Below, one piece after another: positions 32,414-43,838 of a DNA stretch of 64,000 nt. This stretch comes from Fibrobacter succinogenes (GTDB lineage: Bacteria; Fibrobacterota; Fibrobacteria; Fibrobacterales; Fibrobacteraceae): NCBI GenBank assembly GCA_902779055.1, contig CACZAD010000005.1, forward strand, positions 62,001-126,000, in the 5' to 3' direction. How positions within the stretch are numbered: the first letter of the stretch is position 1; every line of letters begins with the position of its first letter. The notes under the pieces were generated by a model. The model was not told where the DNA came from. It worked only from the letters and a program-made list of their open reading frames with translations, and made no database searches. A program made the translations under genes and the position numbers.

Positions 32414-34483
32414 ATGAAAATGATGAATAAATTGTTGCCGATTGCATTTGGACTTGGTTTTGCTTCCAATGCATTTGCAGAAAACCCGATTATCCAGACG
32501 TACTATTCGCCTGACCCGGCTCCGGTCGTGTTTGGCGATACGGTCTGCGTTTACACGGGTAACGACGAAGGCGGTTCCTTCTTTACCATGCACGGCTGGC
32601 GCGTCTCTTGCTCCACCGATATGGTGAACTGGACTGATAAGGGCGAGCTTATCCTTTCGAACGAAAGCTTCGGCGGCAGCGCCAAGAAAAACGGCGACTG
32701 GGCTGCTCAGGTGATTCGTCGTAATGGCAAATATTACTACTACGTGACTGTGGAATCGACTCGCGGTGGTCGCGCCATTAATGTCGCAGTGGCTGACAAG
32801 CCCGAAGGTCCGTTCAAGGATGCGCTCAACGGCAAGCATCTCGCTGGCCCGAACTGGGATTACATTGACCCGACCGTTTGGATTGATGATGATGGCCAGG
32901 CATGGCTCTACTGGGGCAACCCGAAGCTCTATTACGCCAAACTCAAAGAAAACATGATTGAGTTCGATGGCGATATCAAGGTGACGGATATGAGTCGTGG
33001 CTTCTCTCCGAGCGGAAACTCCGTTTACACAGAAGGCCCGTGGATCCACAAGCGCGACAAAAAGTATTACATGATTTACGCTTCTCATGGCGTGCCCGAA
33101 AAGATTTCTTACTCTACTAGCGATTCTCCGACGGGTCCGTGGAAGTGGGGTGGCATCATCATGGATCAGGGTAACAACACTGCATTCACGAACCACTCCG
33201 GTCTCATTGACTTCAAGGGACGCAGCTTCTTCTTCTATCACAACCAGAAGAACGTGAGCGGCGGTGGCTATAGCCGTTCTACTGCAGTCGAAGAATTTAC
33301 CTGGAATGCTGACGGTTCGATTCCGACCATCAAGTCTACGAATGATGGCGTCAAGAAGCCGATCAAGAACCTTGACCCGTTCACTCGCGTTGAAGCAGAA
33401 ACCAAGTCTTGGGTCGGTGGCATTAACGTTGACAAGAGCGGTGGGTACACCATCATCAAGCACGTGGCAAAGCAGGGCGATAACGTCTACCTCACCAACA
33501 TGGGTTCGAACTTCTATACAAAGGTTCGCTCTGTGGACATGGGTGATGGCGCAGACCGCATCATCGTTTGCACGAGAGGTAATGGCGGTAAGATTGAACT
33601 CCACGCCAAGTCCGAAACAGGTGCAACGCTTGCAACGATGAACATCCCGGCAAGCTCCAGCTGGCAAGAAAACACCTTCGACTTGAGTGATGCTGCAGGC
33701 GTTGAAGACTTGTTCTTCGTCGTCAAGCAGGGTGGTTTCGATTTCGACTACTGGTACATGGAAAGTGAAAAGACTGCTATTCCGCAGACTCCGTTCAAGG
33801 AAGTCGCATCTGCAATCCCGGGCAAGATTGAAGCGGAAGATTACGATGTCGGTGGTCACAACAAGGCCTTCTACGATAACGACCGCGAAAATAAGGGCGG
33901 CGCTTACCGCGAAGACGAAGTCGATATTGTGCAGATCGATTCTACGGATAAGTCCAAGGGCTATGCACTCGGCTACACCGAAGATGGTGAATGGGTCGAA
34001 TACACGGTCAATAACCAGCTTGCTTCTGAATACACGGTTCGTTTGAACATGGCTACGGCATCTGATGATGTCGGCGTCCAGTTCTACGTTGATGGCAAGG
34101 AAATTACCGATGTCATCAAGGCCGAAAAGGGCGAAGACTGGGATCATTATTCTACGGTTGAAGCGAAGACCAAGGAAATCCCGAAGGGCGAACATGTACT
34201 CAGAATGCAGATTGTCGGGAACTTCGTGAACGTAGACTGGTTCAAGTTCTGCATGGGCTTTGATTGCGAAGAAACTCCGATTGCTCTCCGCGATGTCCGT
34301 ATGGCTGCTCCGACAACCGAAAAGTCTTATGCCGTGTTCAGCATGACGGGTAAGTTCCTCGGAAATGTCGATGCTAATGGCCAGAGCATTGCAAAGTCTA
34401 TCCGCTCGGCAGGCTTTGTTCCGGGCGTGTACATGGTTCGCGGTCTCGGTCACTCCAAGACCTTCCGCGTCCTCGTGAAATAA
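32414..34483 (+). CDS. Secreted GH43 arabinofuranosidase/xylosidase with two CBM6 modules
   Basis: 689 residues from ATG 32414; a GTG at 32402 is less likely because the signal peptide (MKMMNKLLPIAFGLGFASNA) begins at the ATG. GH43 acids: Asp34 in YYSPDPAP, Asp152 in YIDPTVWIDDDG and Glu207 in YTEGPWIHKR. The propeller spans ~23-320. First CBM6 ~325-455 (LDPFTRVEAETKSW ... GFDFDYWYM), as in arabinoxylan arabinofuranohydrolases of XynD type. Second CBM6 ~460-612 (AIPGKIEAEDYDVGGHNK ... VNVDWFKF). The C-terminal module is ~620-689 (YAVFSMTGKFLGNVD, GVYMVRG). It lies second in the operon with the beta-helix gene and has no operator box of its own. Likely removes arabinose from xylose units. Confidence 0.9.
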   Translation: MKMMNKLLPIAFGLGFASNAFAENPIIQTYYSPDPAPVVFGDTVCVYTGNDEGGSFFTMHGWRVSCSTDMVNWTDKGELILSNESFGGSAKKNGDWAAQVIRRNGKYYYYVTVESTRGGRAINVAVADKPEGPFKDALNGKHLAGPNWDYIDPTVWIDDDGQAWLYWGNPKLYYAKLKENMIEFDGDIKVTDMSRGFSPSGNSVYTEGPWIHKRDKKYYMIYASHGVPEKISYSTSDSPTGPWKWGGIIMDQGNNTAFTNHSGLIDFKGRSFFFYHNQKNVSGGGYSRSTAVEEFTWNADGSIPTIKSTNDGVKKPIKNLDPFTRVEAETKSWVGGINVDKSGGYTIIKHVAKQGDNVYLTNMGSNFYTKVRSVDMGDGADRIIVCTRGNGGKIELHAKSETGATLATMNIPASSSWQENTFDLSDAAGVEDLFFVVKQGGFDFDYWYMESEKTAIPQTPFKEVASAIPGKIEAEDYDVGGHNKAFYDNDRENKGGAYREDEVDIVQIDSTDKSKGYALGYTEDGEWVEYTVNNQLASEYTVRLNMATASDDVGVQFYVDGKEITDVIKAEKGEDWDHYSTVEAKTKEIPKGEHVLRMQIVGNFVNVDWFKFCMGFDCEETPIALRDVRMAAPTTEKSYAVFSMTGKFLGNVDANGQSIAKSIRSAGFVPGVYMVRGLGHSKTFRVLVK

Positions 34484-34494
34484 CACTTACATAT

Positions 34495-34569
34495 GTCACC
34501 CCGGCCTCTGTGCCGGGGCCGCCTATTCGCACATAGTCATCCTGAAACCGCTATGGTGAAGGATCCAGT
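34495..34569. repeat. Two intergenic repeats: GTCACCCCGG type and GTCATCCTGA type
   Basis: 34495-34523 is a CCCCGGC/GCCGGGG palindrome. 34536-34569 reads GTCATCCTGA ... GAAGGATCCAGT, matching a second dispersed family also seen at 38613-38650. Confidence 0.72.
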
Positions 34570-34576
34570 AACATTT

Positions 34577-34610
34577 AAAAATGGCGACCTTCGGGCCGCC
34601 ATTTTTTTTT
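34577..34610 (+). terminator. Rho-independent terminator of the beta-helix/GH43 operon
   Basis: Stem AAATGGCG/CGCCATTT with an internal CC/GG pairing, then nine or more T. Confidence 0.9.
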
Positions 34611-34614
34611 CACT

Positions 34615-34712
34615 GTCACCCCGGCCTCATGTCACCCCGGATTTATTTTCTTTGATCACTTAGTGCTTTAGCACTTATGTGAGCATGATCCGCGTATGGG
34701 GACGGGGTCACC
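34615..34712. repeat. GTCACCCCGG repeats with an inserted palindrome
   Basis: One truncated copy is followed by a copy whose apical loop is enlarged by ~45 bases. The insert contains AGTGCTTTAGCACT and is bounded by GATCA and TGATC. After it the repeat resumes with GGGGACGGGGTCACC. Together with the repeats and terminator before it and the promoter after it, this accounts for the 34484-34891 gap. Confidence 0.6.
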
Positions 34713-34798
34713 TTTTTTATTGTCATACAAAGCCTTGCCACTGCAAAATAGAACATTCCAAATTGCAATAAACAAAAGCTTTCCAGCGCGTTTGACCC

Positions 34799-34864
34799 TT
34801 GATAAAATGTCCACAGAACCTTGCTTTTCTGATGAAAAAAGTTTCGATTTTGGGGATATTTTTT
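34799..34864 (+). promoter_or_regulatory. Island operator box and -10 element of the GH2 gene
   Basis: Box TTGATAAAATGTCCAC at 34799-34814; GGGATATTTTTT with TATTTTTT at 34857-34864, 43 bases after the box end. Confidence 0.77.
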
Positions 34865-34870
34865 GAGTAG

Positions 34871-38389
<3,519 letters not shown>

Positions 38390-38410
38390 GAAATAATCGA
38401 TTGAAGAACT

Positions 38411-38454
38411 GTCATCGCGAGGCTCCGCAACAACGCCCCGCGATGACTTTTTTT
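38411..38454 (+). terminator. Rho-independent terminator
   Basis: Long stem GTCATCGCG-GGC/GCC-CGCGATGAC with an inner loop, then seven T. Confidence 0.88.
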
Positions 38455-38465
38455 GCATTCGGATT

Positions 38466-38512
38466 GTCACCCCGGCCTGTCATCCCGGACTCCGTTCCGG
38501 GACGGGGTCGCC
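38466..38512. repeat. GTCACCCCGG-type intergenic repeat (one partial, one full copy)
   Basis: GTCACCCCGGCCT runs into GTCATCCCGGACTCCGTTCC and GGGACGGGGTCGCC: nested palindrome with the CGCC tail. Confidence 0.72.
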
Positions 38513-38532
38513 TTTTTTACACCTTTTCTCTA

Positions 38533-38598
38533 TTGATAAAAAATCAATGAGAAGAATTCCGCGCCTATATGAAATCCCCTCTCCGAGGGGTATTTTTA
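38533..38598 (+). promoter_or_regulatory. Island operator box and -10 element of the GH95 gene
   Basis: Box TTGATAAAAAATCAAT at 38533-38548 (nearly symmetric: TTGAT/ATCAA); TATTTTTA at 38591-38598, 43 bases after the box end. Confidence 0.72.
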
Positions 38599-38612
38599 CA
38601 TGTGGGGGTTAT

Positions 38613-38650
38613 GTCATCTTGAGCCGCTTTGCGGCGAAAGATCCAGTGAC
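38613..38650. repeat. GTCATCTTGA-type intergenic repeat in the GH95 leader
   Basis: GTCATCTTGAGCCGCTTTGC continues as GGCGAAAGATCCAGTGAC, same family as 34536-34569. It lies between the promoter and the start codon, so it would be part of the 5' untranslated region. Confidence 0.65.
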
Positions 38651-38684
38651 TTTTTAGGTGTGTCTAAGTTAACGAGGAGGCCTT

Positions 38685-41600
38685 ATGTTTAAAACAAGGA
38701 AATCTCTTGCAAGTCGTATTCTCGGTTCTGCTGTGGTGGCTTGTGCCATTGGTTTTACTAGCTCTTTTGCAACAACAGATAATCCGCTTACGCTTTGGTA
38801 TAATAGCGATGCTGGTTCCGAATTCACGAATGCCCTTCCGATTGGTAACGGCTATATGGGCGGCCTCATTTACGGTGGCGTCACCAAGGATTACATTGGC
38901 CTCAACGAAAGTACGGTATGGTCGGGTGGCCCGGGCGACAACAACAAGCAGGGTGCTGCAAGCCATTTGAAGGACGCTCGTGATGCCTTGTGGCGTGGCG
39001 ACTATCGCACGGCAGAATCCATCGTGTCTAATTATATGATTGGTCCTGGCCCGGCAAGCTTCCAGCCGGTGGGTGACTTGATCATTTCTACATCTCATAG
39101 CGGTTCCTCCAATTACCGTCGTGAACTCGATCTCAAGACGGCTATTGCAAAGACGACGTACACGCACAGCGGTGTCAAGCATACACGTGAATATTTCGCA
39201 AGCTATCCGGACCACGTGATAGTCGTGCATCTCTCTGCCGACAAGAGCGGTTCTGTGAGCTTTGGCGCTACGATGACAACTCCGCATCGCAATAACCGCA
39301 TGACCTCCAGTGGCAATACGCTCGTTTACGATGTCACGGTCAACTCCATCAAGTTCCAAAATCGCTTGACAGTGGTTACGGACGGCGGCAAGGTCAGTGT
39401 TTCGAACGGCAACATCAATGTCGAAGGCGCAAACAGCGCGACGCTTATCCTCACGACGGCGACGAACTTCAAGTCGTATAACGATGTGAGTGGCGATCCG
39501 GATGCAATCGCCTCCGGAATTATGTCCAAGGTGGCAAAGAAGTCTTACGACGATTTGCTTGCAGCCCACTTGAAAGATTACCAGACCATTTTCAACCGCG
39601 TCAAGCTTGACCTCGGCACGGCCGACAAGAGCGCTGGCGATATCACCTCTACCCGCGTCAAGAATTTCAATTCTACGAACGACCCGTCTCTCGTGGAACT
39701 CCACTATCAATATGGTCGTTACTTGCTCATCGCAAGTTCTCGGAAGGGTGGCCAGCCAGCAAATTTGCAGGGCATCTGGAATAAGGACACGAACCCGATT
39801 TGGGGCAGTAAGTATACCACGAACATCAACCTCGAAATGAACTACTGGCCGGCAGAATCCGGCAACCTTGAAGAATGTGTATGGCCGCTCATTGACAAAA
39901 TCAAGTCCATGGTGCCGCAGGGCGAAAAGACCGCTAAGGTTCACTGGGGTGTTGACGAAGGTTGGGTCGAACACCACAATACCGACCTTTGGAACCGTTC
40001 TGCTCCGATTGATGGCGCTTGGGGCCTTTGGCCGAGTGGCGCTGGCTGGCTTTCTACGCACCTTTGGGAACACTTCCTCTACAATCCGACTGACAAGGAA
40101 TATCTCAAGGATGTTTACTCCACTATGAAGGGAGCCGCACTCTTTTTCGTGAACAGCCTCGTCGAAGAACCGACCACGGGCAACAAGTACTTGGTGACTG
40201 CTCCGAGTGATTCTCCGGAAAATGATCACGGCGGTTACAACGTTTGCTTTGGCCCGACGATGGACAACCAGATCATCCGCGACGTTTTGAACTACACGAT
40301 TGAAGCTTCCAAGATCCTTGGCGTTGATGAAGATGTGCGTGCCAAGATGGAAGCGGCCGTCAAGCGCTTGCCGCCGACAAAGACCGGAAAGTATGGACAA
40401 ATTACCGAATGGCTCCAGGACTGGGACGATCCGAATAACAAGAACCGTCACATTTCTCACTTGTACGGCCTTTTCCCGAGCGCTCAGATTACCCCTGAAG
40501 AAACTCCGGACTTGATCAAGGGTGCAGGCGTTACGCTCCAACAGCGCGGCGATGATGCTACCGGTTGGTCTCTCGCTTGGAAGATTAACTTCTGGGCTCG
40601 TATGCACGATGGCGACCACGCTTACAGAATGATTCGCATGCTCCTCACGCCGAGCAAGACTTACAATAACTTGTTCGATGCGCATCCGCCGTTCCAGATT
40701 GATGGTAACTTCGGTGCAGTCTCCGGCGTGAACGAAATGCTCATGCAGAGCCACAACAACAGAATCAACCTTCTTCCGGCACTCCCGTCGCAATGGGCTA
40801 ACGGAACGGTCAAGGGCATCCGCGCCCGTGGCGGTTTTGAAATCGATTCCATGGCTTGGAAAGGTGGCAAGCTGACTTATGTTGCCATCAAGTCTCTCGT
40901 CGGCGGAACATTGAATGTCGTGTCCGGCTCTAACAAGTACTCGACTGCAACTGTTGCTGGCAAGGTTTATGAATTCGATGGCAATCTCAAGGTGACGAAC
41001 GCTCCGTTCGAACCGCTCGAAATTACGGACAAGATTCAGGCCGAAAACTATGTGGCTATGGACGGTGTGCAAATCGAAGAAGATTCCTTGGGTACTCCGA
41101 ACATCGGCTGGATTAACGATGGCGATTGGACTCAGTACTACATAAATGTCCCGGCTGCAGGTAGCTACGTCTTGACGGGTCGCGTTGCAACAGGTTCCGA
41201 AAAAGAAAGTGTCATCACGGTCACGGATTCTACGGGTAAGATTCTTGGAACGCTCTCTGTTGACCCCACAAAGTCTAAGGGCTGGAATGATTGGTACGAA
41301 GCTTCTACGAAAATTTCGCTCCCGGCAGGCAAGCAAAAACTCACGTTTACATACACTGGCGAAGATACGTACCTCTGCAATGTGGACTGGTACAATTTGG
41401 AGGCCGACCCGACGTCAGTGGCGATGCCTGTTATGCGTAGCGCCTCGCTTTCAGTGAGCCGAGTCCCGTATTCGAACGCCTCCATCGCTTTGATGATTAA
41501 CGCTCCTGCATCGAACGATTATGTCGTCCATCTGATGAGTGTCAACGGTCAGTTCATCGGAACGCAACGTGGCCACGGCGAAGGCCTCGCTGAATTTGGC

Positions 41601-41687
41601 AAGAACGCTTCTCTTGCTCCGGGCATGTACTTTGCCATTGTCAAGAGCGGCTCTCTGCAAAAGACCTTGAAACTCTCCGTCCATTAA
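38685..41687 (+). CDS. Secreted GH95 alpha-fucosidase/galactosidase with CBM6
   Basis: 1000 residues; ATG 38685 with GAGGAGG upstream. Signal peptide ~1-28. GH95 signatures: NALPIGNGYMGGLIYGG near the N-terminus, LNESTVWSGGPGDNN, NINLEMNYWPAE at residues 380-391 (the Asn-rich active-site strand of family 95), SPENDHGG, and FQIDGNFG near residue 670 (catalytic Asp region). CBM6 ~781-906 (DKIQAENYVAMDGVQ ... CNVDWYNLE). The C-terminal module (~915-1000) is a variant with YVVHLMSVNGQFIGTQ and GMYFAIVKSG. GH95 enzymes act on alpha-1,2-L-fucose or alpha-L-galactose; in a plant-cell-wall setting xyloglucan side chains are the likely target. Confidence 0.9.
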   Translation: MFKTRKSLASRILGSAVVACAIGFTSSFATTDNPLTLWYNSDAGSEFTNALPIGNGYMGGLIYGGVTKDYIGLNESTVWSGGPGDNNKQGAASHLKDARDALWRGDYRTAESIVSNYMIGPGPASFQPVGDLIISTSHSGSSNYRRELDLKTAIAKTTYTHSGVKHTREYFASYPDHVIVVHLSADKSGSVSFGATMTTPHRNNRMTSSGNTLVYDVTVNSIKFQNRLTVVTDGGKVSVSNGNINVEGANSATLILTTATNFKSYNDVSGDPDAIASGIMSKVAKKSYDDLLAAHLKDYQTIFNRVKLDLGTADKSAGDITSTRVKNFNSTNDPSLVELHYQYGRYLLIASSRKGGQPANLQGIWNKDTNPIWGSKYTTNINLEMNYWPAESGNLEECVWPLIDKIKSMVPQGEKTAKVHWGVDEGWVEHHNTDLWNRSAPIDGAWGLWPSGAGWLSTHLWEHFLYNPTDKEYLKDVYSTMKGAALFFVNSLVEEPTTGNKYLVTAPSDSPENDHGGYNVCFGPTMDNQIIRDVLNYTIEASKILGVDEDVRAKMEAAVKRLPPTKTGKYGQITEWLQDWDDPNNKNRHISHLYGLFPSAQITPEETPDLIKGAGVTLQQRGDDATGWSLAWKINFWARMHDGDHAYRMIRMLLTPSKTYNNLFDAHPPFQIDGNFGAVSGVNEMLMQSHNNRINLLPALPSQWANGTVKGIRARGGFEIDSMAWKGGKLTYVAIKSLVGGTLNVVSGSNKYSTATVAGKVYEFDGNLKVTNAPFEPLEITDKIQAENYVAMDGVQIEEDSLGTPNIGWINDGDWTQYYINVPAAGSYVLTGRVATGSEKESVITVTDSTGKILGTLSVDPTKSKGWNDWYEASTKISLPAGKQKLTFTYTGEDTYLCNVDWYNLEADPTSVAMPVMRSASLSVSRVPYSNASIALMINAPASNDYVVHLMSVNGQFIGTQRGHGEGLAEFGKNASLAPGMYFAIVKSGSLQKTLKLSVH

Positions 41688-41691
41688 GCTT

Positions 41692-41726
41692 GTCACCCCG
41701 CACTTGTTGCGGGATCACCTTACACA
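41692..41726. repeat. GTCACCCCGC-type intergenic palindromic repeat
   Basis: GTCACCCCGCACTTGTTGCG then GGATCACCTTACACA: CCCCGCA/TGCGGG stem with the CACCTTACAC tail. Confidence 0.75.
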
Positions 41727-41756
41727 ATCTCCTTAACACTTTCCTCCTCACTCACA

Positions 41757-41790
41757 AAGCCCAGGACTCTCGCAGCCCTGGGCTTTTTCT
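41757..41790 (+). terminator. Rho-independent terminator of the GH95 gene
   Basis: Stem AAAGCCCAGG/CCTGGGCTTT with a ~10-base loop, then a T run. Confidence 0.88.
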
Positions 41791-41798
41791 TTCGCTAT

Positions 41799-41855
41799 GT
41801 CATCCCGGACTCTTTGTCACCCCGGACTAGTTCCGGGACGGGATCGCCTTACACA
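41799..41855. repeat. GTCAYCCCGG-type intergenic repeats, partial plus full copy
   Basis: GTCATCCCGGACTCTTT abuts GTCACCCCGGACTAGTTCCG and its right arm, ending CGCCTTACACA ten bases before the next operator box. Confidence 0.72.
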
Positions 41856-41864
41856 GTCATCCCT

Positions 41865-41931
41865 ATTGATAAATTGACAAAACAACTTGCATTCACGCAT
41901 ACGACATTCCACGTCCAATAGCATACATTTA
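41865..41931 (+). promoter_or_regulatory. Degenerate island operator box and -10 element of the GH5 gene
   Basis: Box TTGATAAATTGACAAA at 41865-41880; TACATTTA at 41924-41931, 44 bases after the box end. The right half departs from GTCCAT, but spacing and left half agree. Confidence 0.55.
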
Positions 41932-41970
41932 TGGGTGGGGATAGTAGGTTAATAAAAAAGGGAGGATCTC

Positions 41971-43626
41971 ATGAAAAAGAGAGTTCTTGGTTTAGCTTTT
42001 CTTCTTTGCGCAAACTCATTCGCCGTTACAAGCCAGTTCCGCGGCGTCAATTGGGCGGATAAGCGCGACAACTTCGTCTCGGACGTTCTCGTGCTTTCGG
42101 GCTTAAGCCTTTCCGACAATCATGAATCGGCTTATGCCATTGCCGACCGTATTGTCGGGCAGTTCCAGGAAGTGCTTGGTACAAACAGCGTGCGCATGCC
42201 GGTGAACGAACCGACCATTCTTAAAGCTTTTGACATGTATTCGGGTGCTTTGGATGCTGCTCTTGAACATGGTCGAGTGGCTATGGGCTACTGGGGCCCT
42301 GCGCAGCCTGCGGGCCCAAAGAACATGGATGATTGGTGGAAAATGTGGGCGAAACTCGTCGAAACATACGGCGACCATCCGAACGCCTATTTTGAAATTT
42401 TCAACGAACCGCACATGTATAACAAGACGGACCTTCGCAATCTCTATGCGGACTGGCTCAAGAAATTCCCGAACGTCCCGCGCGACCACATTTTGCTCGA
42501 TGGCTCCGGCCTCGCTTGGAACGTTCCGGACATCGCTGACGACCCGCGCTTTGAAGGCTGCCTCTTTGCCGTTCATGAATACACGTTTTGGAATATGAGC
42601 ATCACTACCGAACAGGGTTGGAAAAACAGCTTCAAGGGCAAGGTTGGCAAGTACATTGACCGCACCGTTTGCACGGAATGGGGCGGCGCCATGAGTCCTG
42701 GCGACAAGGCGGGCGTGCATTACGACTATCAGGATTACAACAAGGCTCCGACCAACTACTTCACCGCTTACATTCGCGGCATGTCCGATCAGCTCCGCGA
42801 ATGGGAAATGGGCAGTTTCTACTGGCCGGGCCTCCGTGATGGCGACTGGTACAGCATGACCAAGCGCAGCGGGGAAGGCGTAAACACCAAGCTCCAGATA
42901 GTGAACCAGTCCGGTGTGGACCGTATGCAGATGGCTTGGGCCGATACGGTCGAAACGACGCCCCCGCAACAGGATCCGTTTGGCGGTTTTGATGCGGATG
43001 GAAAGCCGGTTGCTGGCAAGGCGATTGCTATTCCGGGCACGCTCGAAGCCGAAAATTACGACCTCGGCGGTAGCCGCGTCTCGTTCTACGATAAGTCTTC
43101 CGCAAACGAAGGCGGCTTTTACCGCAAGGACGCCGTGGACATTGTTGCGCTAGATTCCGCTGACCTCTCGAAGGGATACGCTCTAGGCTACACGCAAGAT
43201 GGCGAATGGCTCGAATACACCGTCAATGTTGAGAAAACGGCGAAATTCACCGTCGAACTGCAAATGGCGACTGCTTCCGAAAAGGCCGGCGTGCAGCTCT
43301 TTATCGACAACAAGGCTGTTTCCGACAGCATTATCGCAAAACAGGGCGAAGATTGGTCGAACTATACCGCCGTGCAGGCCAAATTGGGCGAAATTGCGGC
43401 CGGTGAACATACCCTCAAGCTGCAAATTGTCGGTAATTACGTGAATATCGACTGGCTCCGCTTCTGCGAAGGCGAAACCTGCGAAGAACCGCTCGGCATC
43501 CGCGAAAACGCTCCCGCGCACACTCCCGAAAACGCCTCCGCCCCGCGCCTCCGCATCCAAAATAACAAGCTTTTTGTCGAGAAAAATGGCAAACGGTTCG
43601 ACCTCACCGGTCACCGCCTCCGCTAA
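41971..43626 (+). CDS. Secreted GH5 glycoside hydrolase with CBM6
   Basis: 551 residues; ATG 41971 preceded by GGGAGGATCTC. Signal peptide ~1-18. GH5 barrel ~20-335: FRGVNWADKRDNFV at the start, NSVRMPVNEP, acid/base Glu146 in EIFNEPHMY, HEYTFWN, and nucleophile Glu236 in CTEWGGAM. I could not assign a subfamily; endoglucanase, xyloglucanase, mannanase and exo-acting options remain. CBM6 ~350-507 (AIPGTLEAENYDLGG ... VNIDWLRF). The C-terminal part is shorter than in the neighbours (~510-551) and ends VEKNGKRFDLTGHRLR, resembling the final strands of type IX-like tails. It is followed by an AT-rich hairpin. Confidence 0.85.
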   Translation: MKKRVLGLAFLLCANSFAVTSQFRGVNWADKRDNFVSDVLVLSGLSLSDNHESAYAIADRIVGQFQEVLGTNSVRMPVNEPTILKAFDMYSGALDAALEHGRVAMGYWGPAQPAGPKNMDDWWKMWAKLVETYGDHPNAYFEIFNEPHMYNKTDLRNLYADWLKKFPNVPRDHILLDGSGLAWNVPDIADDPRFEGCLFAVHEYTFWNMSITTEQGWKNSFKGKVGKYIDRTVCTEWGGAMSPGDKAGVHYDYQDYNKAPTNYFTAYIRGMSDQLREWEMGSFYWPGLRDGDWYSMTKRSGEGVNTKLQIVNQSGVDRMQMAWADTVETTPPQQDPFGGFDADGKPVAGKAIAIPGTLEAENYDLGGSRVSFYDKSSANEGGFYRKDAVDIVALDSADLSKGYALGYTQDGEWLEYTVNVEKTAKFTVELQMATASEKAGVQLFIDNKAVSDSIIAKQGEDWSNYTAVQAKLGEIAAGEHTLKLQIVGNYVNIDWLRFCEGETCEEPLGIRENAPAHTPENASAPRLRIQNNKLFVEKNGKRFDLTGHRLR

Positions 43627-43678
43627 CATCGAAATTGCCGTTGCACTAAGTCTTGCATCTTCGAAATCGTAATGGTAA

Positions 43679-43712
43679 AAATTGCCTTTTTTGAACAAAA
43701 AAAGGCAGTTTC
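43679..43712 (+). terminator. AT-rich hairpin, probable terminator of the GH5 gene
   Basis: TGCCTTTTTT/AAAAAAGGCA stem with GAAC loop; outer pairs AAA/TTT. Confidence 0.65.
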
Positions 43713-43730
43713 ATTGTAAATATTCCATTA

Positions 43731-43796
43731 TGGACATTTTGTCAATGATAAATATTTGGGTTTTTGGGGCTATTCCAAAAAACAAGGATATGTTTA
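43731..43796 (+). promoter_or_regulatory. Island operator box and -10 element of the first GH10 gene
   Basis: Box TGGACATTTTGTCAAT at 43731-43746 (GACATTTTGTC palindrome); TATGTTTA at 43789-43796, 43 bases after the box end. Confidence 0.78.
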
Positions 43797-43838
43797 TAAT
43801 GGTTGTATGGGTATTCAACTTATATGAGGATGTGGAAT

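Noticed and set aside
30674..34486. Very long open frame (over 1200 codons) on the minus strand opposite the beta-helix and GH43 genes, and similar long antisense frames opposite most enzymes
   Set aside because: They mirror real genes with strong codon bias, have no ribosome sites, signal peptides or recognisable domains, and their sequences are low-complexity.
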